In this document: piece after piece, positions 56,377-64,000 of the stretch
Layout: each line of letters begins with the position of its first letter
Numbering within the stretch: the first letter of the stretch is position 1
Assembly: GCA_963793095.1 (NCBI GenBank)
Contig: CAWBYY010000011.1
Location: forward strand, 558,001-622,000
Reading direction: 5' to 3'
Length of the DNA: 64,000 bases
Source: CAVWDI01 sp963793095
GTDB lineage: Bacteria; Chloroflexota; Anaerolineae; Anaerolineales; UBA4823
The notes under the pieces: generated by a model
What the model was told of the DNA's origin: nothing
Seen by the model: only the letters and a program-made list of their open reading frames with translations
Databases searched by the model: none
Translations under genes and position numbers: made by a program

Positions 56377-57456
56377 ATGTCAACTGAAACACTCAGCCCA
56401 AGAGAAAGGGTCCTTGCAGCTACAAAAAGAGAGATGCCGGACCGTGTCCCGCATTTCGAATGGGAGATCAACTCGCCGGTACTTCGCCAACTAACGAAAA
56501 GCGGCACTTTGGAAGAATTGGTTGAAATCCTTGATCTTGACGCGGTCCTGGCGCCCGCGACTTATAAGCGTACAATGATCGCCGAGAACATGTGGCTCGA
56601 TGAATGGGGTATTACCCAGGTGAAAGGCTTGATGGATCACACTATCCCACTGGATGAGCGCGCCCCTATCCAATCAATGAAGGACTTGGAAAGATGGTAT
56701 CCACCGGATCCCTTTGCCGCAGGGCGATTGGAGAAACTTGAACATTATATCCGCCAATATAAAGGTAAACGCGCCATATTCATTTACGTACGAGACGTCT
56801 GGTCGCTACCGTGTGACCTGATGGGCTACATGCAATTGATGGTCGCCTGTAAATCGATGCCGGAAATCGTCCTAGGAATTATCAGGAAAGGGGTAGATCA
56901 CAACCTGAAAATTATCGAACAGGCCGCAAAACTGGGGGCAGAAATGGTTTTTACGGGGGACGATATCGCCGATAACCGCAGTACTTTGGTCTCACCGAAA
57001 ATGTGGGAAGAGCTTTTCGCTCCTTCTTTTGCGCTGCTTAGTCAGGCGTTCCATTCCTTCGGCCTGCTCCACTGGAAGCACAGCGACGGAAATATCATGC
57101 CAGTGCTCGATTCGCTAATTGCAGCTGGAATCGATGGCATCGATCCAATCGATCCCCTGGAGGGTATGAGCCTCCAGGTGGTAAAAGAAAAATACGGCGA
57201 CAGAGTGGCGATCAAGGGAAATGTGGATTGCACTCAATTGCTTGTCCACGGATCTGCAGAACAGGTCATCGAATCAGTGAAGAGCTGTATCCGAACGGCA
57301 GGCCCCGGGGGTGGTTATATCTGCTCATCAAGCAATTCGATCCATGATGGCGTCGATCCACATCTCTACAAAGTCATGGTTGAGGCAATCCATGAATACG
57401 GCAGATACCCGTTGGACATGGATCGCCTCTCACCTTCTGAAAAAAGTTCGGCTTAA
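56377..57456 (+). CDS. URO-D/MtaA superfamily protein with altered zinc site
   Basis: A 359-residue URO-D-fold protein, second in this island. The usual His-x-Cys is replaced by His235-Ser-Asp237 (HSDGN), whereas the third zinc-ligand position is a normal Cys285 in GNVDC. The first URO-D homologue shows the reverse pattern. Other conserved elements are RERVLAATKREMPDRVP at the N-terminus and FTGDDIADN. It lies between the importer permease and the sugar isomerase, so it is an integral part of the sugar operon. It may be a methyltransferase, or a lyase/decarboxylase that adopted the fold. Function is not established. Confidence 0.8.
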   Translation: MSTETLSPRERVLAATKREMPDRVPHFEWEINSPVLRQLTKSGTLEELVEILDLDAVLAPATYKRTMIAENMWLDEWGITQVKGLMDHTIPLDERAPIQSMKDLERWYPPDPFAAGRLEKLEHYIRQYKGKRAIFIYVRDVWSLPCDLMGYMQLMVACKSMPEIVLGIIRKGVDHNLKIIEQAAKLGAEMVFTGDDIADNRSTLVSPKMWEELFAPSFALLSQAFHSFGLLHWKHSDGNIMPVLDSLIAAGIDGIDPIDPLEGMSLQVVKEKYGDRVAIKGNVDCTQLLVHGSAEQVIESVKSCIRTAGPGGGYICSSSNSIHDGVDPHLYKVMVEAIHEYGRYPLDMDRLSPSEKSSA

Positions 57457-57505
57457 TGTCGGAGAATTGATGGAATCCATTAACCCCAGAATAAGGAGAA
57501 AACCC

Positions 57506-58482
57506 ATGAAAGAAGAGATTAAATTTTCTGCAGCCCTTGCTGCTTTTGGAAACCCCGGAGACCGATTTGTTTCCGGTTACAAGGAAGACCGGCCTCTTTC
57601 AGAGCTTTTTGCTTTGGCGGCAGAAGCTGGTCTTTCCGCGATCGATTTTGTGTACCGATGGGACTTAAAAAAGAGAATGTCAATGAGATCAAAGAATATC
57701 TCGATCGGTATAACATGCAGTGTTGCGCAGTCCTTCCCAATATTTTCGGATTAAAGAAATTTGCCAAAGGTGCGATTGCTTCCAGCGATCAGCGCATCCT
57801 GGAGGAGACCAAACAAGAGATCCGCGAAGTGATCGATATTACACGAGAGATCGGTGGAGATCTGGTTGATATCTGGCCTGGGCAGGACGGCTTCGATTAC
57901 CCCTTCGAGGTAGATTACCTTAAAGCCTGGCATACCATGATCGATCTTCTGCGCGAAATGGCTGAATACGACCCACAAATCCGAATTGGCTTGGAATATA
58001 AGATAAAAGAGCCGCGTGCCCATTGCTACGTCGCCACAGTGGGCAAAACAATCCTTCTAGCACAAGCAACCGGGATGCCCAACGTAGGCGTATTCCTGGA
58101 TACCGGTCATGCCATCATGGCATATGAAAACGTAGCCGAGTCATTCGCCCTTACCAGCCTGTTTGGTGACCGGCTGTTTGGGGTGCACATCAACGATGCC
58201 AGGCGCGACTGGGACTGGGATATGAACGTGGGCTCTGTTCACCTCCTTGACACGATGGAATGGCTTTATTGGGTTGACAAGATTGGATTTAACGGCTTTT
58301 ACACCTTGGATATCTGGCCGGCTAGGATGAATTCTCTTGAGGCAATCCAGGAATGCATCGCTTGGACGAAAGCGATGCGTAAAGCATTGATGCGCATCGG
58401 CAATAAGAACCTCGAAGAATTGATTGCCGAGAGTAACCCTGCCAAAACGATGCGTTACCTGCGCGAAGCTATCTTCGATTGA
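57506..58482 (+). pseudogene. TIM-barrel sugar isomerase (rhamnose isomerase-like), one frameshift
   Basis: Reconstructed length is about 325 residues. It starts at the ATG at 57506 with AAGGAG ahead (EEIKFSAALAAFGNPGDRFV), and one A is lost from a long A run near 57665. It then continues ENVNEIKEYLDRYNMQCCA, with metal-ligand motifs of the xylose isomerase-like fold: Glu in IGLEYKIKEPRAH, GVFLDTGHA, GVHINDARRDWDWDM and TLDIWPAR. The pattern resembles the Pseudomonas stutzeri type L-rhamnose isomerase. It would convert the aldose into the ketose used by the following kinase. Confidence 0.8.
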
Positions 58483-58518
58483 AATTCAGGCTGGAGTAGG
58501 CGCAAGGAGTTGATCAAG

Positions 58519-60018
58519 GTGACAAGACAGCTAAACCATCTGGCTATTGACCTCGGGGCTTCCGGCGGCAAGGTAAACTTGGGATGCTTCGACGGGAATA
58601 AAATTTCCATTCAGAAAATCTATTCCTTTTCGAACAGCCCTATTGTCCTGAGAAACCATATCCACTGGGATGTATTGCGGCTGTTGGAAGAAATAATAAA
58701 AGGCATCAGCCTGGCGAACAAAATGCTGGACGGTCAGATCGATTCGATAGGTCTGGACACTTGGGGAACGGATTTCTGTCTTCTGGATCGGGACGGCAAT
58801 CTGGTGGAGAATCCACATTGTTATCGAGATATGCGCTCCGAAGGGATGATGGAAAAAGTCTTTGAGAAGATACCTCGCCAGGAAATATACAACCTCACTG
58901 GCGTCCAGTTCATGCAGTTCAACACAATTTATCAGCTTTATTCGATGGTGGCGAATGATGCTCCTTTACTCCAGGTCGCCTCCACCTTCTTAATGATCCC
59001 AGACATGTTTAATTTTTGGCTCAGCGGAGAAAGGATGGTCGAATATACCAATGCGACCACTACCCAATTTTTTGATCCGTTTAACAAAGACTGGTGCTGG
59101 CCGATCTTGGAGGTGCTTTCATTCCCTAAAAGCCTCTTCCCACCTACAGTGCAACCCGGCACACGCCTGGGTAACCTACAATCTTGGTTGTGTGAAGAGC
59201 TGAACCTCCAGCCAATCCCTGTTATCGCGGTTGCAACGCATGACACAGCATCAGCAGCCAGCGTTGTTCCTGCACAGGATGAAGACTACGCCTTCTTGAG
59301 TTCCGGCACGTGGTCGCTGCTGGGCGCTGAGCTGAACCAACCGATCATTTCCGAAATCGGGTTGCAGAACAATTTCAGCAGCTACGGTGGTGTTTGCAAC
59401 ACCTTTCTTCTCTGGAAAAACATCCAGGCGTTGTGGTTGCTACAGGAATGCCAGCGAACCTGGCAGGAGGCTGGTTATAATTTTTCACACGAAGATCTTA
59501 TCTCGGCAGCAAAGGAAGCCCAGCCATTCGGTTCGATCATTGACACTGATGACGTCATTTTCCTCACTCCTGGTGATTTTCCCTCTCGCATTGCAAAATT
59601 TTGCAAGCAAACCGGCCAAAATCCACCCACAGACATTGGCGCTACCGTGCGCTGCATCTTGGAAAGCCTGGCGCTCCGCTATTACTATAATTTCGAAAAG
59701 CTGAAGGAAGTATTGGGCAGAGATCTGGGGAAGGTTTTCGTAATCAGTGGCGGGGCGCGCAACCAGTTGCTCAACCAGTTGATAGCCGAAGTGTTGGAGG
59801 TACCCATCTATGCCGGGCTTACAGAGGCAACCTCAGTGGGGAACATAATGATGCAGCTAAAAGCATTGGGGCATGTTGAAACCTTGACTCAGATACGCCA
59901 GGTGGTCGGTACTTCATTCGAAACAGCCCTGTTTGAAGGTCGGAGAGGAAGCGGTTGGGAGGAGGCTATCGAGCGCTTTATCAAAATCACCGACTCCAGC
60001 AAGCAATTCAACCCGTGA
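58519..60018 (+). CDS. rhaB: Rhamnulokinase-like FGGY carbohydrate kinase
   Basis: About 499 residues. FGGY-family kinase with LAIDLGASGGKV phosphate loop, LDTWGTDF with the catalytic-type Asp, THDTASAASVV and SSGTWSLLG, all characteristic of L-rhamnulokinase rather than xylulo- or glycerokinase. It should phosphorylate L-rhamnulose (or a related ketose) at O1. A GTG start at 58519 is chosen because AAGGAG lies 9 nt upstream; an upstream TTG touches that site. Its intact state and its position between isomerase and aldolase support a rhamnose/fucose-type pathway. Confidence 0.9.
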   Translation: MTRQLNHLAIDLGASGGKVNLGCFDGNKISIQKIYSFSNSPIVLRNHIHWDVLRLLEEIIKGISLANKMLDGQIDSIGLDTWGTDFCLLDRDGNLVENPHCYRDMRSEGMMEKVFEKIPRQEIYNLTGVQFMQFNTIYQLYSMVANDAPLLQVASTFLMIPDMFNFWLSGERMVEYTNATTTQFFDPFNKDWCWPILEVLSFPKSLFPPTVQPGTRLGNLQSWLCEELNLQPIPVIAVATHDTASAASVVPAQDEDYAFLSSGTWSLLGAELNQPIISEIGLQNNFSSYGGVCNTFLLWKNIQALWLLQECQRTWQEAGYNFSHEDLISAAKEAQPFGSIIDTDDVIFLTPGDFPSRIAKFCKQTGQNPPTDIGATVRCILESLALRYYYNFEKLKEVLGRDLGKVFVISGGARNQLLNQLIAEVLEVPIYAGLTEATSVGNIMMQLKALGHVETLTQIRQVVGTSFETALFEGRRGSGWEEAIERFIKITDSSKQFNP

Positions 60019-60087
60019 AAGTAAGTTTGATCTTGATTGCAGATTAGATCTGGTCTGAGCGATCATGGACAAGAAATGGAAGGTAAA

Positions 60088-60714
60088 ATGGAAGATATTC
60101 TCAAAGAGATAAACCAGGCGATCATCGAAGGCGATAATGCTAAAGTAGAAACGGGAGTGCGTTACGCGCTTCAAAACCACTCCGCTAATCAGATTTTATA
60201 CAAAGCCATGACCCCCGCCATGGATGTTGTCGGCAAAAAATATGAAAAAGGGGAATTCTACATCCCGGAAATGCTGGTAGCTGCGTATGCAATGCGCACC
60301 GGGCTTGCCATCCTCAAACCTCTCCTCGCTAGCACGGAGAAACAGAATTCTACCAAGATCGCGATCGGCACCGTGCAGGGCGATCTGCACGATATTGGCA
60401 AGAATCTGACCACAATGATGCTTGAAGGAGCTGGCTTCGATGTCCACGATCTTGGAGTAGATGTGAGCGCAGAGAGATTCGTGGAAGCAGCAGAAAAGGG
60501 AGCGGATATAATCGCCATGTCGGCTCTATTGACCACTACAATGCCGCAGATGAAGTGGGTGGTTGAAAGGCTGTGTGAAGCTGGACAGCGCGACAAAGTA
60601 AAGGTCATAATTGGCGGTGCGCCAGTTACCCAGGATTTCGCTGTCTCGATCGGCGCGGATGGCTATGCTCCAGATGCCAGCCAGGCAGTCACCCTCACAA
60701 GACGCATGATTTAA
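60088..60714 (+). CDS. Corrinoid (cobalamin-binding) methyltransferase protein
   Basis: A 208-residue protein with an N-terminal four-helix cap (MtbC1-like; GVRYALQN, MTPAMDVVGKKYEKGEFYIP) and a Rossmann domain that binds cobalamin by the base-off/His-on mode: Asp99-x-His101-x-x-Gly104 in GDLHDIGKN, plus a SALLTTTM segment and IIGGAPV. GGAAGGT precedes the ATG at 60088. Such proteins shuttle a methyl group between a substrate:corrinoid and a corrinoid:acceptor methyltransferase. The two URO-D homologues of the island are the natural partners. No reductive activator (RACo-type) is seen in this window, so one would have to be supplied elsewhere. Confidence 0.92.
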   Translation: MEDILKEINQAIIEGDNAKVETGVRYALQNHSANQILYKAMTPAMDVVGKKYEKGEFYIPEMLVAAYAMRTGLAILKPLLASTEKQNSTKIAIGTVQGDLHDIGKNLTTMMLEGAGFDVHDLGVDVSAERFVEAAEKGADIIAMSALLTTTMPQMKWVVERLCEAGQRDKVKVIIGGAPVTQDFAVSIGADGYAPDASQAVTLTRRMI

Positions 60715-60725
60715 ATAAAGGTACA

Positions 60726-61416
60726 ATGAACAATCAAATTTATAAAACCCAAGAATTGATGTGCAAGATCGCCCAGGTCATGTTTGATCGTAATTTAACC
60801 GACCTCTCCGGCGGAAATATCAGTGTGCAGGTAGAAGATCGCATATTGGTCACGCCTAGTCTGGCAAGTAATCTCCAATTCTGGATTTTGAAACCAGAAG
60901 AAATCCTCATCCTTGACCTTGAGGCAATAAGTTGGAAGGAAAGGGTAAAGTCACCCGAGAACTGGTCACCCATCTAACCCTTCTAAGGGCGTTCTATCCA
61001 AGAGAGGTCCGCTGTAATCCACGCACACCCGAGAAATGTGATGGTGTTTTGCGCAACCCAGCAGCCGATCCCACCTGTTTTAGAGTGCACAGTGAAATTC
61101 GGCGAGATTAAAAGTCGTGGACTACGCCCATGGCGGTGTTCAGAGCGAGATACTCGCTCAAAATGTCCTGGGCGGGCTGAAAGGCCAGGAGAAACGCATC
61201 TCTAAACAAGCTGCGGCTGTACTTGCTCCTTTCCATGGCATCTTTGCAATCGGGAAAGATCTAAATGCCACTCTGGATGCAGTGGAGCGCATCGAAGTCA
61301 ATGCTCGCTGCATTCTGTTTGGCAAGATACTCCTGCAAGATAACGACCGTCTTGATGCATCCCACCAGGCGCTGTTTGAGGCAATGAAAGCTCATGGATC
61401 CAGTGGGGAAGAATGA
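60726..61416 (+). pseudogene. Class II (fuculose/rhamnulose-1-phosphate type) aldolase, three frameshifts
   Basis: Reconstructed length is about 230 residues. The first frame has NLTDLSGGNISVQVEDRILV, the phosphate-binding class II aldolase motif. Shifts occur near 60945 (missing G), 61010 (missing base) and 61110 (extra A). The frames together give LVTHLTLLRAFYP, the zinc motif AVIHAHPRN, VVDYAHGGV with a third His, and the C-terminal helix. It should cleave the ketose 1-phosphate to dihydroxyacetone phosphate and lactaldehyde. Its TGA overlaps the next ATG (ATGA). Three lesions in 690 bp mark it as probably inactive. Confidence 0.82.
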
Positions 61417-62349
61417 TCCTCACAGTTACCCCAAACACCGCCATCGATCGCACATACTTTATCAAAGAATTCTCGTGGGGCAAAACTATCCGCGCCTCAC
61501 AATCAGTAATCGGGATGGGTGGCAAAGCGACTGATGCTTCCTGGATCTTGAGCGAGTTGGGGATAGAAAATATCGCCACGGGATTTGCAGCCGGAGAGGT
61601 GGGCAGGATGATGGAGAGCATGTTACGCCACCGGGGTGGTTATACTGATTTTATTTGGGTAGATGGCGAGACACGCACCAATATCATAATCGCTGGTGAG
61701 GATAACCGCCTGCAGACAACACTGGTTGGGGGCGGTCTTCAAATCTCTTCAGCCCATGTCAACCAACTCCTGGATAAATTCACATCTTTGTTAAGAATAT
61801 CCAGTTGCGTGATTGTCGGTGGGAGCGTTCCATTGGGACTTAACCCAGAGATATACACCCAGCTCATCAGACAGGCTTTGAACTCCAAAATTCCGGTTGT
61901 CTTCGACGCCAGTGGACCTTCACTAAGGTCTGGGTTGGAAGGAAGACCCACTATCGCAAAACCGAATCTTGATGAGATCTCCGACTTGGTCGGAGAAAAT
62001 GTATCGACCATTGAGCAAGCCTACATTTCCGCCTTGGCATTGATGGAAAAATATCAAAGCGCCATTGTGATCACCTCTCGGCAGAAAGGGTGCTCTGGCG
62101 GTATTGCCAGACCGGGCTTACCAGATCCCAGCCCTTCCGGTAGAGATTGTCAGCACAGCCGGCGCTGGTGATGCCGTGCTGGCAGGCTTAGCCGCAGCTT
62201 TTGAAAGAAAAGAACCGATTGAAGAAGGGTTACGCCTCGGTTTCGCCGCCGCTACTGCGGTATGTCTGACTCCCGCAACGGCAGACTGCCGTAAAGAAGA
62301 CATTGAAGTCCTCCTCCCAAGGATACAGCTTATCCCCATTAATCAATAG
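61413..62349 (+). pseudogene. PfkB-family sugar-phosphate kinase, one frameshift
   Basis: Reconstructed length is about 312 residues, similar to 1-phosphofructokinase/tagatose-6-phosphate kinase. It begins ILTVTPNTAIDRTY, typical of FruK/LacC. The sugar motif is GMGGKATDAS instead of GGKGINVA. A G-run change near 62095 shifts the frame, and the second frame gives VEIVSTAGAGDAVLAG with the catalytic Asp and anion hole. It overlaps the aldolase stop. The product of the aldolase step does not obviously need such a kinase, so it may act on a side product or a different phosphosugar. Confidence 0.83.
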
Positions 62350-62351
62350 CA

Positions 62352-63287
62352 ATGGCTGTCTTAACAGTGACTCTTCACTCTTCATTGGATAGGGTGTTAG
62401 AGGTTTTCAATCTGTCTGGTGATAAGCCTGTAGTAGCTCGTCTGATTTCTGCGTACGCAGGTGGTAAGGGCATTAACGCAGCGCGTGCCTTGAGCAGGAT
62501 GGGGATTAAAGTGACCACAACTGGATTCCAGGGAGGTTACAGCGGAGATTTCTGCATCAGAGCCCTGAAAAGCGAAGGGATCGACACATCATTTATTCAT
62601 ACAGCCTCAGACACCCGCCTGACAACCATTATCCACCAATTGTCTAATAGCTCCACTTTTGTTATTAATGAGCCCGGTCAAGATGTCACCAATGACGAAG
62701 CGAATGCTTTGATGCTTCAATTCGAATCTCTTATTCCCCAGTACGAGCTCTGCCTGTTCTGTGGATCCGGTCAGGTGCCAACAGTAGAGGACCTTTTTTT
62801 TCGAATGGGTCTATTTGCCAGCGAGCACGGGGTACGCTGCCTCTTAGATAGCTCATCCGCATCCCTGCAACATGGCATCCAGATGGCACCATTCCTGGTA
62901 AAGGTCAACATATTAGAACTTCAAGGTTGGTTCGGAAGAGCTTTGGAATCAGAGAATCACATTATTCAAGCATTAAATTCTTTGATTCACAACGGAGTTT
63001 CGATTGCTGCCGTCAGCCGGGGTGCAGATGGTCTCATCGCTACTGATGGAACCGAAGTCTGGTCTGGAAGGTTACATGTTAAAAACCCAATCAATACAGT
63101 GGGTTGCGGAGATTCTGCCCTTGCGGGTATCGCAATTGCCCTCCTGAACGGAGCAAGCTTGAATGAAATCATCCGAATGGGGGTTGCTTGTGGTGCAGCG
63201 AATACACAATCTTACCAGGCAGGAGCAATCGACTCAAAGAAAGTGCGCGATTATTTTGAATTAATTGACATGACAAAGCTGATATAA
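62352..63287 (+). CDS. PfkB-family sugar-phosphate kinase
   Basis: A 311-residue kinase, the intact tandem paralogue of the previous gene: VLTVTLHSSLDRVLEV N-terminus, GGKGINAARALSRMG sugar motif in standard form, and a C-terminal GCGDSALAG where most members have GAGD or GSGD; the catalytic Asp is kept. It starts 2 nt after the previous stop and is the last gene of the operon. Together the two kinases suggest that phosphorylated intermediates beyond rhamnulose 1-phosphate are processed. The substrate is unknown. Confidence 0.88.
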   Translation: MAVLTVTLHSSLDRVLEVFNLSGDKPVVARLISAYAGGKGINAARALSRMGIKVTTTGFQGGYSGDFCIRALKSEGIDTSFIHTASDTRLTTIIHQLSNSSTFVINEPGQDVTNDEANALMLQFESLIPQYELCLFCGSGQVPTVEDLFFRMGLFASEHGVRCLLDSSSASLQHGIQMAPFLVKVNILELQGWFGRALESENHIIQALNSLIHNGVSIAAVSRGADGLIATDGTEVWSGRLHVKNPINTVGCGDSALAGIAIALLNGASLNEIIRMGVACGAANTQSYQAGAIDSKKVRDYFELIDMTKLI

Positions 63288-63774
63288 AGGACCGATCCTG
63301 TTTTTTTTAATTAGACACATCTCCCAGAGTATCAAACACGCCGTTGGAATAATAATTCTTACTTTCCTGTGTAGTAAAGACGATTTGAATTTGTCCATTG
63401 AGTCCATCGTCTGTATATGGGGGATAAAATTGTCCATAAAGTCCATCCGAAGGTTCCATGTCTAATTATCCAGGTTGCACAAGGCATGAAGAAAGAGAGG
63501 CGACTCGATATATCACATTATTTACCCTTCTGTCAGCCTCAATAATCCTCAAATCCTGCCCTACCATCTTTATCAGTTTTTTTGGGGGGTAATGACCTGT
63601 AACGAAGAATAAACAATCAACCACCAGCAAATCTGTCACGGAAGATATTGATGCATGGATCTTACAAGGGATAAAACTGTTATAATTACGGTTTTGAAAC
63701 GATTTATGCTTTTTACATAACGGTATATGGACGCATCGAAAATCGGTTTCTTTTAAGAATTTATTGTTATAGAA
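63288..63774. other. Intergenic region holding the right island 2 repeat
   Basis: 487 bp with the 82-bp repeat (63398-63479), an AT-rich tract and short homopolymers (T runs near 63301, G run near 63580). No gene recognised. The promoter of the radical SAM gene should lie at the right end. Confidence 0.5.
63398..63479. repeat. Right 82-bp direct repeat of island 2
   Basis: Matches 49084-49165 in the same orientation with five substitutions. It lies about 110 bp after the last sugar-operon gene. Confidence 0.85.
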
Positions 63775-64000
63775 ATGTCATCGGGTTTACCCAGAATAAA
63801 ACCTCAGCCCATCCCTTTGTTTACGAGATTGGAGATTGAATCCCAATCGAATTGCAATCGCGATTGCTGGTTCTGCGCACGTACTTTTGACCGGTCGGGA
63901 GCCTACAAGGATGAGGTAGGTAAATCCAGGATACAGCAGATGCCAACGGAGACGATTCTTGATTTGCTTGACCAGGCCCAGAAACTCAACTTTGAAGGCG
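63775..64000 (+). CDS. Radical SAM protein, 5' part only
   Basis: An open frame of 75 codons continues past the window edge. The N-terminus reads IPLFTRLEIESQSNCNRDCW, and with the next residues it contains the radical SAM cluster motif C-x3-C-x2-C (CNRDCWFC), followed by ARTFDRSGAY and MPTETILDLLDQA. This is typical of radical SAM enzymes with or without a SPASM domain. The C-terminal part needed to assign a reaction lies outside. It is beyond the right repeat, so probably backbone. Confidence 0.85.
   Translation, partial: MSSGLPRIKPQPIPLFTRLEIESQSNCNRDCWFCARTFDRSGAYKDEVGKSRIQQMPTETILDLLDQAQKLNFEG

Larger units (their letters stand above)
49084..63479. other. Island 2: deoxysugar and corrinoid-methyltransferase segment between direct repeats
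   Basis: 14.2 kb lies between 82-bp direct repeats. Every gene inside fits sugar uptake and breakdown or one-carbon transfer, with an AraC regulator at the left. No integrase or transposase is seen. Eight frameshifts and one nonsense codon fall inside. The neat coincidence of repeats with functional borders suggests acquisition as a block. Confidence 0.6.

Noticed and set aside
1..64000. tRNA, rRNA and CRISPR arrays
   Set aside because: Intergenic regions were read for T-arm motifs and regularly spaced repeats; none was found.

Overview
The window reads as chromosome of a heterotrophic, probably Chloroflexota-like bacterium. That placement is an inference. It rests on gene content: a 2,017-residue alpha-2-macroglobulin lipoprotein facing a penicillin-binding protein 1C, several lipoprotein solute receptors with Ala/Pro/Thr-rich linkers, and a CopB-type ATPase with cytochromes c. 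No rRNA, tRNA, CRISPR array or replication origin was seen.

Backbone, left part (1-22.3 kb). A minus-strand copper/redox locus holds two cytochromes c, a CPH-type copper ATPase, two SHOCT mini-proteins and a two-component system. An 11-bp-spaced direct repeat lies between the kinase and the first SHOCT gene. A DEAD-box helicase and a frameshifted KimA-like potassium transporter follow, then convergent pbpC and alpha-2-macroglobulin genes, a LolA-like exported protein and an IS3-family remnant.

Island 1 (about 22.45-42.09 kb) is bracketed by two near-identical 101-102 bp copies of the 3' end of ccdA. It carries ureide/hydantoin-type nitrogen catabolism: amidase, Asp/Glu/hydantoin racemase, a BMP-type nucleoside/purine ABC importer, YgeY-like hydrolase, hydantoinase, carbamate kinase, YgeW-like and PyrB-like carbamoyltransferases, a tungsten aldehyde oxidoreductase and a GntR/HutC regulator. 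The likely energy logic is import, ring opening, carbamoyl transfer to phosphate, and ATP from carbamoyl phosphate.

Backbone, middle part (42.1-49.1 kb, visibly G+C-richer). This is an extracytoplasmic oxidation-repair locus with ccdA, a redoxin lipoprotein, a two-component system, and msrP and msrQ. TGTAA-N6-TGTAA-like repeats in front of three of its transcription units suggest one regulon, resembling HprSR-MsrPQ of enterobacteria. A hydrolase lipoprotein and a cupin follow.

Island 2 (about 49.17-63.40 kb) is bracketed by 82-bp direct repeats. It encodes 6-deoxyhexose catabolism (mutarotase, sugar ABC importer, sugar isomerase, rhamnulokinase, class II aldolase, two PfkB kinases, AraC regulator) interleaved with a corrinoid protein and two URO-D/MtaA-like methyltransferase homologues. 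This mix suggests a corrinoid-dependent route for O-methylated rhamnose- or fucose-type sugars and is the best candidate here for an undescribed system. A radical SAM gene begins at the right edge.

Both islands are rich in frameshifts (14, plus one nonsense codon, against two in the rest), so either they are decaying or the assembly is poor there. Genes broken in this way are listed as pseudogene with the reconstructed full extent.
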